From: a bacterium
GTDB lineage: Bacteria; Vulcanimicrobiota; Vulcanimicrobiia; Vulcanimicrobiales; Vulcanimicrobiaceae
NCBI GenBank assembly: GCA_021807645.1
Contig: JAKBCP010000056.1
Span: 1-6,127, forward strand
DNA: 6,127 bases
Direction: 5' to 3'
Shown here: positions 1 to 6,127 of the stretch, piece after piece
How the letters are laid out: each line of letters opens with the position of its first letter
Numbering within the stretch: position 1 is the first letter of the stretch
Made by a program: the position numbers and the translations under genes
The notes under the pieces: generated by a model
Databases searched by the model: none
Told to the model about the DNA's origin: nothing
What the model saw: only the letters and a program-made list of their open reading frames with translations

Positions 1-1
1 G

Positions 2-214
2 CTCGCGCCCGAGGAGATCGACGAATATATTGCAAGCGGCGAACCCTTCGATAAAGCCGGGGGATACGGCATTCAAGGTCGCGCCGCCGCATTGGTCGAC
101 GGAATCGAGGGCGATTTTTATACCGTGATGGGGTTGCCGCTCGGCCGCGTGATCCGCACGCTCCGCGCGCATGGCTATCGTCCCGAACCCGCGGACGGCA
201 TCGATGCGCACTGA
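2..214 (+). CDS. maf: Maf-family nucleoside triphosphate pyrophosphatase, C-terminal fragment (5' end outside the window)
   Basis: The frame is open from the left edge and stops at TGA 212-214, giving the last 70 residues of a protein whose start lies upstream. The fragment carries the C-terminal signature of Maf proteins: E-x-x-x-Y-I-x-S-G-E-P, then [10 protein letters not shown], then [13 protein letters not shown]. Maf proteins are cytoplasmic house-cleaning enzymes that hydrolyse (d)NTPs such as dTTP, UTP or modified nucleotides to the monophosphate and pyrophosphate. They have also been linked to septum formation. The [10 protein letters not shown] segment is seen in both the dTTP/UTP and the m7GTP subfamilies, and the part that separates them is missing, so I do not name the substrate. 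Its 3' end overlaps mreC, as in the maf-mre clusters of many bacteria. Family assignment is firm. Confidence 0.9.
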   Translation, partial: LAPEEIDEYIASGEPFDKAGGYGIQGRAAALVDGIEGDFYTVMGLPLGRVIRTLRAHGYRPEPADGIDAH

Positions 215-1004
215 GGAGCGCAAACTGCTCGTCCTCCTTGCAATCGTCATCGTAGCAGCGTTGCTCGCGATCGTGCAGATTCGCGCGGAGCGCAGCGGCG
301 AACCGAGCCCTATCGCCGTCGCCGCCTCGTACCTCATCGCCGGATCGGAGAACGTCGTCGCATCGGTCGGCAACGCAATCGGCGGCGGCGCCTCCGCCGT
401 CCTCTCGTTTCCGTCGTTGCGCGCGCGGAATGCCGCGCTGGTCGCCGCAAATGAGGCCCTGCTCGAACGCAACGCGCGGCTCCACCAAGAACTCGCCGAC
501 GCGCTCGCGATCGCCGGTATCCACCGCTTGCGAGAGAACGACCCGCAAGGTATCCCCGCGCGCGTCATCGGCTTCCCACCCGAAGGCGCGACGCGGAGCA
601 TCACGATCGATCGTGGATCGCTCGCCGGCGTCCGTCGCGACGACGGCGTGCTCGCACCGGGCGGCGTCGTCGGCCGTGTCTCGCAGGTGACGCCGCTGGA
701 GGCGACCGTCGTCCTCGCGACGGATTTTTCGAGCCGCATTCCCGCGATCGTTCGCAACGGGCGCTGGTGGGGAATCGCGCGCGGAAATCTGCATAGCATC
801 CGTCTGGATTACGTAACGCTCGACGCGAATCTGCGTGTCGGCGATGTCGTCGTCACCGGAAATGGGCGCACCTTCCGCGCCGGCATCCCCATCGGCCGCA
901 TCGTCAAGATCGACCGTAACGATTCCAGCCTCTATCAAACCGCTATCCTGCAGCCATCGGTACGCTTGAATGCCTTGGATCGACTCCTCGTCGTTGCACG
1001 TTAG
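171..1004 (+). CDS. mreC: Rod shape-determining protein MreC
   Basis: This 277-residue protein has the MreC layout: a short basic N-terminus, one membrane helix at about residues 19-36, a coiled-coil stretch at about 82-122 (Ala/Leu/Glu/Arg-rich), then the periplasmic beta-barrel domain at about 128-275. Family landmarks are I-D-R-G-S-L-A-G-V near 146-154, G-G-V-V-G-R-V near 164-170, V-L-A-T-D near 181-185 and G-D-V-V-V-T-G near 224-230, followed by A-G-I-P-I-G-R-I. MreC is known to link cytoplasmic MreB filaments to MreD, PBP2 and RodA in wall elongation. The usual T-S-G-L-G-G-x-F-P stretch reads T-G-N-G-R-T-F-R here, a modest divergence. The ATG at 171 overlaps maf by 44 bases and has no clear ribosome binding site. 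A second in-frame ATG at 204 (residue 12) overlaps maf by only 11 bases and still precedes the membrane helix, so it may be the true start. Confidence 0.93.
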   Translation: MAIVPNPRTASMRTEERKLLVLLAIVIVAALLAIVQIRAERSGEPSPIAVAASYLIAGSENVVASVGNAIGGGASAVLSFPSLRARNAALVAANEALLERNARLHQELADALAIAGIHRLRENDPQGIPARVIGFPPEGATRSITIDRGSLAGVRRDDGVLAPGGVVGRVSQVTPLEATVVLATDFSSRIPAIVRNGRWWGIARGNLHSIRLDYVTLDANLRVGDVVVTGNGRTFRAGIPIGRIVKIDRNDSSLYQTAILQPSVRLNALDRLLVVAR

Positions 1005-1512
1005 GGAGCCCGAGACTCCCTACCGATATCCCGTATGGTGGCACGTCATGCTCGCAACGGCGCTCGCCGTGCTCGCCCAAGGAACGATTCTTCCGCGGCT
1101 GACATGGGCGGGTGTTCCGCCGAGCGCGGTACTGCTCGTCGTCATTTGGTTTTCGGTGCGATTGGGTCCGCAACGCGCTGCGGTGCTCGGACTACTCGCT
1201 GGGCTCTGCGAAGATTTGCTCTCCGGAACGACCGGCGGCTCGTGGATGCTTGCGACGCTCGTCGCCGCCTCTCTCGCGGCATCGCTCGCCCGACGATTCT
1301 TTAGCGATTCGCCGCTGCTCTATGCGGGGCTCGCCTTCGTGGGCACCTTCGTGCGCGACGCCGTCTTCTGGGCGGCGATGCAGATCGCCGGCTCTCCGTT
1401 TGCCTGGAGCAGCCTTCATTTTCACGATGCGATCCGACAGTCGATTCTCGATGCGATCTTTTTGGGACTCTTTGCTTGGTGGTACCGCGCCCGCCATCGC
1501 GATAACCTATGA
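970..1512 (+). CDS. mreD: Rod shape-determining protein MreD
   Basis: The product is a 180-residue, strongly hydrophobic protein with about five predicted membrane segments (near residues 25-43, 51-64, 69-84, 93-108 and 115-140, with a last one near 156-171). It has the MreD signature G-L-L-A-G-L-C-E-D-L-L-S-G at 74-86, where the acidic D is typical, and the usual family length of 160-180 residues. MreD is the multi-spanning membrane component of the elongasome and works with MreC. The first ATG (970) lies inside mreC with a 35-base overlap. Alternatives are a TTG at 994 and an ATG at 1048 just ahead of the first membrane helix. None has a clear Shine-Dalgarno sequence, so the start is uncertain although the frame is not. 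The gene ends in an ATGA overlap with the PBP2 gene. Confidence 0.88.
   Translation: MPWIDSSSLHVREPETPYRYPVWWHVMLATALAVLAQGTILPRLTWAGVPPSAVLLVVIWFSVRLGPQRAAVLGLLAGLCEDLLSGTTGGSWMLATLVAASLAASLARRFFSDSPLLYAGLAFVGTFVRDAVFWAAMQIAGSPFAWSSLHFHDAIRQSILDAIFLGLFAWWYRARHRDNL
1509..1512 (+). promoter_or_regulatory. ATGA stop/start overlap coupling mreD to mrdA
   Basis: The TGA stop of mreD (1510-1512) overlaps the ATG of mrdA (1509-1511). No purine-rich ribosome binding site is visible just upstream, so reinitiation after mreD is the likely way PBP2 translation begins. This would hold the two membrane partners at a fixed ratio. Confidence 0.7.
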
Positions 1513-3365
1513 AAGACACCGGGATTTGGCTGCGCCAACGCTTCGAGCGCCCGGTACGGAGGCTCGCCGGATTCGCCGTGTTTGCCGTTTTGGTTTTTGC
1601 CGTTCTTTTCGGCCGACTCGTCGACGTTCAGATCCTCCATGGAGCGGAATATCGCGCGCAGGCCGAGGCGAACCAAATCCGCCTCATTCGCGTCGCCGCT
1701 CCGCGCGGCCTCATCATCGATCGCCACGGAAAAGTGATGGTGCGCAGCCGGCCCTCGTTCGTCGTCGCGCTGGTTCCCTCGCTCGTCAAACATCTCCATC
1801 AGGAGATCGAGAGCGTCGCAACGACGATCCACGTAGCGCCGACGAAACTTGAAGATCGGCTCTACCATCATAACGGCGTCAATTACCGGAATTTCGCCGA
1901 GGTGCAGACCTACGAACCCTACGGCCCGGTCGTGCTGGCACGCAATCTCTCCGTTGCCGACGTCGCTCGACTCTCCGAGCTGCTCACCGATCTTCCCGGC
2001 GTCGATATCGAAGTGCAAGCGATACGCGATTACCCGTATAACAAGGTCGGCTCGCTGATGCTGGGCTACGTCGGCCTCATTACCGCTTCGGAATATAAGC
2101 GATTACGCCCGTACGGTTATTCGCCCAATGCCATCGTCGGTAAGGACGGCCTGGAATACGAATACGATCGTTATCTTCGCGGCCGCCCCGGCGGGCAGCG
2201 CGTCGTTGTGGACGCCGCCGGAAACGTCGTCGCCGGCGATCGTCTCCCCGATAAGGCGCCGGTGCCCGGCGACACGCTTCAACTCGCAGTCAGCCTCCGC
2301 TTGGAACGGATCGTCGAGAGCGCGCTCGCCCACGGCGTTGCACGCGTTCAGCGCGGCGAATCGGTCTCCGGAGCGGTCGTCGTCGAGGATCCATGGACCG
2401 GGCGCATTCTCGCGATGTCGAGCTATCCCGATTACAATCCCAACGATTTCGCGCTCGACCGCTCGCGAAAAATATCGTTCTATCTCACCGACCCCGCGCA
2501 ACCGCTCTTCAATCGCGCCATCGCCGCCGCGACGCCGACCGGATCGACTTTTAAGATGGTTACCGGCTCCGCAGCGATTACCGTCGGAGTGATTCGTCGG
2601 AACCAAGTCGTCTACGACAACGGCGAATGGAACTGCGACGGCTATCTCGCACGCGATATCGTCTCGGGCGGCCTCGGCTACACGACGTTCGTGCCGGCGC
2701 TCGCGGCATCGTCGGACGGATATTTCTATCGCCTCTCGATGGGGCTGGGCCTCAAGCGCCTGCGAAAATTTGCGCTGCTCTACGGCCTCGATGCGCGCAC
2801 CGGGATCGATCTTCCCGGCGAGAGCAAGGGCAATTGGCCGACCAACGCATGGATGATGAAGAATTACGGCGTCCCGCAAGAGCCGAGCGATGCGTGCTTC
2901 CTCGGCATCGGGCAGGGTGCGATGCAAGCGACGCCGTTACAGATCGCCAACATCGCTTCGGCGGTGGTCAATGGCGGCACGCTCTATCACCCGCATATCG
3001 TCACGCGCATTCTCACCCCGGATGGTCACACGATCAAGGTCTTTCCGCCGACGATCATTCGCCACGTTCCGGTGACGCAGAAATCTCTCGCTGCAGTCCG
3101 CGCGGGGATGGCGCAAGTGACTTCTGCCGTCGGCACCGCGTACGGGCTTGCGATACCGGGCTTTCCCTTCGCCGGCAAGACGGGAACGGTGGAGACCGAC
3201 GGCGGAAACGGACCGAATACGACCTGGTTCGTCTGCTGGGCGCCGCTGAAACATCCGAAAATCGTCATCGCCGTCTACGTCGATCGCAGCGGCGGATACG
3301 GTGCGAACGTCGCCGCACCGATCGCGCGGAAAATTATGATCCGCTATTTTCGTCTGAAAGTTTAG
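1509..3365 (+). CDS. mrdA: Penicillin-binding protein 2, elongasome peptidoglycan transpeptidase
   Basis: This 618-residue class B penicillin-binding protein cross-links peptidoglycan stems in the periplasm during elongation. After a basic N-terminus, a single membrane helix spans about residues 20-36. The N-terminal dimerisation (pedestal) domain follows, with the family's R-G-x-I-x-D-R-x-G motif seen as P-R-G-L-I-I-D-R-H-G at 65-74 and N-A-I-V-G-K-D-G-L-E near 207-216. The transpeptidase domain occupies about 285-615. Its active-site motifs are complete: S346-T-F-K349 (nucleophile and general base), S401-S-D403 followed by G-Y-F-Y, and K557-T-G559. The S-x-D form with YFY and the MreC/MreD neighbours favour PBP2 over the divisome PBP3 (FtsI). 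The usual G-H-G between the first two motifs reads G-L-G (388-390). The start is fixed by the ATGA overlap with mreD. The stop overlaps the stop of the convergent gene. Confidence 0.94.
   Translation: MKDTGIWLRQRFERPVRRLAGFAVFAVLVFAVLFGRLVDVQILHGAEYRAQAEANQIRLIRVAAPRGLIIDRHGKVMVRSRPSFVVALVPSLVKHLHQEIESVATTIHVAPTKLEDRLYHHNGVNYRNFAEVQTYEPYGPVVLARNLSVADVARLSELLTDLPGVDIEVQAIRDYPYNKVGSLMLGYVGLITASEYKRLRPYGYSPNAIVGKDGLEYEYDRYLRGRPGGQRVVVDAAGNVVAGDRLPDKAPVPGDTLQLAVSLRLERIVESALAHGVARVQRGESVSGAVVVEDPWTGRILAMSSYPDYNPNDFALDRSRKISFYLTDPAQPLFNRAIAAATPTGSTFKMVTGSAAITVGVIRRNQVVYDNGEWNCDGYLARDIVSGGLGYTTFVPALAASSDGYFYRLSMGLGLKRLRKFALLYGLDARTGIDLPGESKGNWPTNAWMMKNYGVPQEPSDACFLGIGQGAMQATPLQIANIASAVVNGGTLYHPHIVTRILTPDGHTIKVFPPTIIRHVPVTQKSLAAVRAGMAQVTSAVGTAYGLAIPGFPFAGKTGTVETDGGNGPNTTWFVCWAPLKHPKIVIAVYVDRSGGYGANVAAPIARKIMIRYFRLKV
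3362..3365. other. Overlapping stop codons of two convergent genes
   Basis: The TAG stop of mrdA on the + strand (3363-3365) and the TAA stop of the - strand gene (complement of 3362-3364) share bases. The two convergent operons therefore have no spacer, and any terminator must lie inside the opposing coding sequence. I saw no strong GC stem with a T-run on either side. Confidence 0.9.
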
Positions 3366-4540
3366 GCTTCCACATCGAGCTTTGCAAGCTCCGCGAGTGC
3401 ATCGTCGAGCAACGCATCGAGTACGCGGTCGGTATGCGTGGCAATAACGCGGTGAAATTCGGCGACGGGAAGTTCGCAGAGTACCGCCAGGCTCTCGGCA
3501 GCACGCGCGCGATACTGCGAGAGAATGTCGCGCTCCTCGCCGTGGACGAGCAACGTCGTCGGAAGAATCTCGACGTTGATAACCCACGGAAGCGCGGCGC
3601 CGATCGGTTCGTTTTCGAGGCGAGCGCGAGTGCGAGCGAGCGCGTCGAGATCGACGGTGCCCGCAAGGAGCCGCATCTCTCCGGTCGCGACCGGCATCTC
3701 CGCTTCACCGGGCCCGGTCAGCAATGCATCGAGCAACGCACGTAACGCAAGCCGCCCCGCGCCGTCCTCGATATCTTTACCCGAAAGAACCGGACGCGGG
3801 CGATTGAGAGTCATCACTAAGCGCGCGATCGGCGCGTTCATCGCTTCGCGCGCATCGCGCAATGCCGCATCGAGCGCGGGCGTCGCCCCAACCGCTCGCT
3901 CCGGTAACAAGCGGCGCAGTGCGATAAGATGGCGCAGCATGCCGCCGCTGTCCGCTCGCTCGATCGTGCGCAATTCTTCGTGAAGACGGAGATGCGCGAG
4001 ATCGAGGACGAGCGTCGCCTTCGCTCCGTCCGGCCGCACGACAGCGTTCCCGCTCCGTTCGGGCACGGGGGTCGCGTTCGACTCCGGTGCCGACGGTTCC
4101 GGAACCGCAAAATCGGGGAAGAGCGCGGTCAAGGTGCGGGCCATCGCGCGCCTCCGCTCGTCTTCGCAGCTCGCGAGATACTCCTCGACCGCCTTGCGTT
4201 CGCCCCGCGCGATTAGCGCATGGGCCGCTGCGGTTGCAACGACCTCGCTTGGATCGGTCAGCGCGTAGGCGAGTAACGCCGCACTCCGATCGTCGCTGCG
4301 ATCTTCGATCGAGAAGAGCAGATCGCAACGTGCCGCCTCGGGAAGCTGCGAGAACTCCGCCGCTTCGCGCGCTCCCCACGAAGACTCGACGGCGTTCTCC
4401 ACCGTCGGCGTTTGCTCCGGAGTGGGCGGCGGCGCGTGTGCGGCAGGCACGCTCGATTCGGAGTTCGGCAGAAAGCGCGCGAGAACGATGATGAGTACGC
4501 CAATGACGAAGAGCGCAACGATCGCGAGCGTTACGTTCAT
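3362..4540 (-). CDS. Membrane-anchored hypothetical protein with HEAT-like helices and a C-terminal helical domain shared with its neighbour
   Basis: I do not recognise a named family. The 392-residue product begins with a membrane helix (about 4-22) that has no positive charge before it and an Arg just after, which favours a cytoplasmic C-terminus. A Pro/Ala-rich linker (about 26-48) follows. Next is a helical region (about 55-142) that includes a HEAT-like stretch, A-L-T-D-P-S-E-V-V-A-T-A-A-A-H-A-L, near 93-109. After a second linker (about 145-170) comes an all-helical domain (about 175-388) that resembles the C-terminal domain of the upstream gene. No catalytic motif is visible. An open frame continues upstream to 4738, but I start at ATG 4540 because it precedes the membrane helix directly and overlaps the upstream stop as ATGA. 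The sequence before it is an Arg/Ala-rich shadow of the neighbour. Existence of the gene is well supported; its function is unknown. Confidence 0.8.
   Translation of the reverse strand: MNVTLAIVALFVIGVLIIVLARFLPNSESSVPAAHAPPPTPEQTPTVENAVESSWGAREAAEFSQLPEAARCDLLFSIEDRSDDRSAALLAYALTDPSEVVATAAAHALIARGERKAVEEYLASCEDERRRAMARTLTALFPDFAVPEPSAPESNATPVPERSGNAVVRPDGAKATLVLDLAHLRLHEELRTIERADSGGMLRHLIALRRLLPERAVGATPALDAALRDAREAMNAPIARLVMTLNRPRPVLSGKDIEDGAGRLALRALLDALLTGPGEAEMPVATGEMRLLAGTVDLDALARTRARLENEPIGAALPWVINVEILPTTLLVHGEERDILSQYRARAAESLAVLCELPVAEFHRVIATHTDRVLDALLDDALAELAKLDVEA
3377..4018 (-). other. C-terminal helical domain, copy A (paralogous to copy B at 4549..5151)
   Basis: Residues 175-388 of the membrane-anchored protein. 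Conserved points shared with copy B are H204-L-x-A-L-R-x-L-L-P-E214, A316-L-P-W319, and Y343-R through L388, which aligns without a gap to residues 475-520 of the neighbour (16 of 46 identical by my count). The region is Ala/Leu/Arg/Glu-rich and looks entirely helical. Confidence 0.65.
4537..4540 (-). promoter_or_regulatory. ATGA stop/start overlap coupling the two - strand genes
   Basis: The TGA stop of the upstream beta-sandwich gene (complement of 4537-4539) overlaps the ATG of the membrane-anchored gene (complement of 4538-4540). There is no obvious Shine-Dalgarno sequence ahead of it, so translation is probably coupled and the two proteins are likely made together. Confidence 0.75.
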
Positions 4541-6127
4541 CGCGGTTGCAGGCTCGCAAGACTCTCGCGCAAGCCCGCCAGCGCGGCATCGAGTTGCTCG
4601 TCCGAACTGCGCGTCAAGCGGTCGAGAAACTCGGCGGGCTCGAGCGGGAGCAGCGCGCCCAAGGTCGCGCAGAGGGCGCTCCGATAGCGCGCCTCCGGCA
4701 CGCGCTCGTCGGGAAGCAGATGTGCGAGCGCAAACCACGGCAGCGCGCTTGCCGGAAGTGCCTGCGGCAGTCGCTCGAGGAGCGCGCGCAACTCATCGCC
4801 GTTCGCATGCCCGCGCAACGCGGCAACATTTCCGGCTGGCAGCGGCGGATCGCCGGCGGCTTGCGCGGCATCGGCGAGTGCCGCTTCGATCGCTTGCCGC
4901 AACGCCGGCGTTTCGAGTTCGCGTTCGACCATCGTATAATGCGCGATGCGCAGTTTGATAAAGAGCCGATCGAACGAATCGTGCAGCATGCCGCGCAAAC
5001 GATCGAGTGCGGGAAGCGGCGCGGAGCCGATTGCATCGGGAAGCAACGCACGCAACGCGAACAGGTGCCCGATAATGCGGCCCGGACGAATCTCGCCGAG
5101 TTGCCTTTCGATCTGCAGCAGACGGTCGGGGCTCAGCAGCAGCAGCGTGCCGATCTGCGCGCCGGCATCCGGTGGAGCGCCGTTCGCTGCTCCGTTCGCA
5201 ACGGCCGAGATCGGCGGCTGCGGCGGCTCTACCGAGCGCGCCCGTTCCGGCTCTCGCTGCACCTCCGTCGGATTCCCGACCACGCCGTCAAGCCCAAAAG
5301 GCAGCCCGGCAATCGAACCGGCGAGCAGCGGGGTCGAGCGAACGTGCAGCTCGTCGGAGAGCGCTTCATTGCTACGCTCGCCGTCGTAGGAGATGCGCGC
5401 GCGGCGCAGGATGCGATCCCCGAGCTGTAACTGGTTATGTGCGATATCGCGCCAAGCAATCGCCGCTTCCACCCCGGGGTCGACGGAAGTAAAGACGATA
5501 CCGCGTTCGGCAGCGAACGGCGGCTTCGCGCCGACATCGCGCACCGATACGCCGTTGACGGTGGTGGAGTTCGGGACGTAGATCAGCGTCGACGGTTGCT
5601 CGATCGCTACTTCGACGCGCCGCGCGGTCCCATCGCCGACGTTGCGTAACCGGAGCACCCAATCGATGCTCTCGCCGGCACCGATGCTCTCCTCCGGCGC
5701 GCTTTTTAAAACGGCGCCGGCGAAATCCGGCTCCGCAGTGGTTTCGATGACGAACCGCTCGAGTTGAACCGGGAGCATTTCGTCGGCCGTCACCACCGCT
5801 TCGAGCGCGAGCGGAAATTCGCGCGCAAGGTTGCGCAATAAACGAATGCCGACGAGCACTTCGGCACTCGCGCCAGCGGCGATATCGCCGAGATCGAGCG
5901 CCGAGTTCGACCGCGTCGCCCCATCGACGCTCTCGATGCGCGCCTCCGGCGCGAGAAAGAGCCGAACGCGAACGTTTCTCGCCTCATCGGTGCCGACATT
6001 TTTTAGCGAGAGCGCAACCTCGGTGACGCGATTCGGACGGAGCGGTTCGCTCTCACGTCGAGCGAGGTGCAAGCTCTCCGGCGTAAAGAGCGCGTGCGAA
6101 TCGGCCACCCACCGAAGCTCGCCGAGT
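4537..6127 (-). CDS. Hypothetical protein with two DUF11/CARDB-like beta-sandwich modules and a helical C-terminal domain (5' end probably outside the window)
   Basis: The frame has no stop before the right edge. The first usable start inside the window is GTG at 6108, giving 523 residues, but it has only a weak possible ribosome binding site (GGCGAG, 9 bases away), so the gene may begin further out. Numbering is from that GTG. Residues about 12-122 and 128-260 are two beta-rich modules, each with the L-x-N-V-G start of conserved-repeat domains (L-K-N-V-G at 35-39, L-R-N-V-G at 154-158). The second also has Y-V-P-N-S-T-T-V-N-G (177-186), typical of DUF11. Such modules are usually extracytoplasmic adhesive or structural units, but no signal peptide or membrane helix is visible in this part. 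A Pro/Ala/Gly linker (about 280-318) leads to a helical domain (about 320-520) related to that of the downstream gene. I cannot assign a function. Confidence 0.8.
   Translation of the reverse strand, partial: LGELRWVADSHALFTPESLHLARRESEPLRPNRVTEVALSLKNVGTDEARNVRVRLFLAPEARIESVDGATRSNSALDLGDIAAGASAEVLVGIRLLRNLAREFPLALEAVVTADEMLPVQLERFVIETTAEPDFAGAVLKSAPEESIGAGESIDWVLRLRNVGDGTARRVEVAIEQPSTLIYVPNSTTVNGVSVRDVGAKPPFAAERGIVFTSVDPGVEAAIAWRDIAHNQLQLGDRILRRARISYDGERSNEALSDELHVRSTPLLAGSIAGLPFGLDGVVGNPTEVQREPERARSVEPPQPPISAVANGAANGAPPDAGAQIGTLLLLSPDRLLQIERQLGEIRPGRIIGHLFALRALLPDAIGSAPLPALDRLRGMLHDSFDRLFIKLRIAHYTMVERELETPALRQAIEAALADAAQAAGDPPLPAGNVAALRGHANGDELRALLERLPQALPASALPWFALAHLLPDERVPEARYRSALCATLGALLPLEPAEFLDRLTRSSDEQLDAALAGLRESLASLQPR
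4549..5151 (-). other. C-terminal helical domain, copy B (paralogous to copy A at 3377..4018)
   Basis: Residues 320-520 of the beta-sandwich protein, counted from GTG 6108. The landmarks matching copy A are T321-L-L-L-L, H348-L-F-A-L-R-A-L-L-P-D358, A455-L-P-W458 and Y475-R through L520, with A-E-F at 492-494 in the same register as A-E-F at 360-362 of copy A. Confidence 0.65.

Noticed and set aside
2103..2927. Long - strand open frame (274 codons) opposite mrdA
   Set aside because: It lies entirely antisense to the PBP2 transpeptidase region, whose motifs are intact. Its product is Arg/Ala/Asp-rich with no recognisable domain, typical of antisense frames in GC-rich genes.
3326..3350. Possible hairpin (GCGGA / TCCGC with a 9-base loop) followed by TATTTT near the end of mrdA
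   Set aside because: The stem is only 5 bp, the loop is AT-rich, the T-run is broken, and it lies inside the coding sequence. This is too weak to call a terminator.
2627..3745. Long + strand open frame (372 codons) spanning the end of mrdA and the convergent gene
   Set aside because: It is out of frame with mrdA and antisense to the - strand gene beyond 3365. The translation is low-complexity Arg-rich sequence with no domain signal.
3777..4589. Alternative - strand frame (270 codons) overlapping the membrane-anchored gene
   Set aside because: Its product is extremely Arg-rich and without structure, while the chosen frame gives a clear membrane helix, linkers and a domain matching the neighbour.
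3600..4600. Repetitive-looking CGCG/GCGA-rich DNA that might suggest direct repeats
   Set aside because: The similarity comes from Ala/Arg/Leu/Glu codon bias in a helical protein. I found no repeat unit with constant length or spacing, and no CRISPR-like structure.
4541..4738. N-terminal extension of the membrane-anchored protein to 4738
   Set aside because: The extra 66 residues are Arg/Ala-rich shadow of the upstream gene and would bury the membrane helix. The ATG at 4540 forms a classical ATGA overlap.
4546..5430. Long + strand open frame (294 codons) opposite the beta-sandwich gene
   Set aside because: It is antisense to the helical and linker regions of a gene with recognisable modules. 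The product is Arg/Gln-rich with no domain.

Overview
This is a gene-dense, GC-rich bacterial window (roughly 60% GC by eye) with essentially no intergenic DNA. Two convergent gene blocks meet tail to tail near position 3362. The left block, on the + strand, is a cell-shape and cell-wall cluster: the 3' end of a Maf-family nucleotide pyrophosphatase gene, then mreC, mreD and the gene for penicillin-binding protein 2 (mrdA/pbpA). Each gene overlaps the next, which points to one co-transcribed and translationally coupled unit. MreC and MreD are the membrane partners of the MreB elongation machinery (elongasome), and PBP2 is its peptidoglycan transpeptidase, so the organism most likely builds a rod-shaped, peptidoglycan-containing wall. 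mreB is not between maf and mreC, and rodA does not follow mrdA on the same strand, so both must lie elsewhere or upstream of the window.

The right block, on the - strand, holds two genes I cannot assign to a named family. The upstream one (4537 to the right edge, probably cut at its 5' end) encodes two beta-sandwich modules of the DUF11/CARDB 'conserved repeat' type, a Pro/Ala-rich linker and an alpha-helical C-terminal domain. The downstream one (3362..4540) encodes an N-terminal membrane helix, a Pro-rich linker, a short HEAT-like helical region, a second linker and another alpha-helical C-terminal domain. The two genes share a 4-base stop/start overlap.

The main observation is that the C-terminal helical domains of these two neighbours look homologous. 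Several blocks can be lined up by eye, including an H-L-x-A-L-R-x-L-L-P-[DE] motif, an A-L-P-W motif and an ungapped last 46 residues with 16 identities. The pair therefore looks like a duplicated, apparently undescribed helical domain attached once to beta-sandwich repeats and once to a membrane anchor. It may form a membrane-associated complex, but its function is unknown to me.

The lineage cannot be settled from the sequence. The maf-mreC-mreD-mrdA order, the base composition and a marked excess of the word CGATCG fit a GC-rich, little-studied phylum. Candidatus Eremiobacterota/Vulcanimicrobiota is a weak guess only. I saw no RNA genes, mobile elements, CRISPR arrays or convincing terminators.
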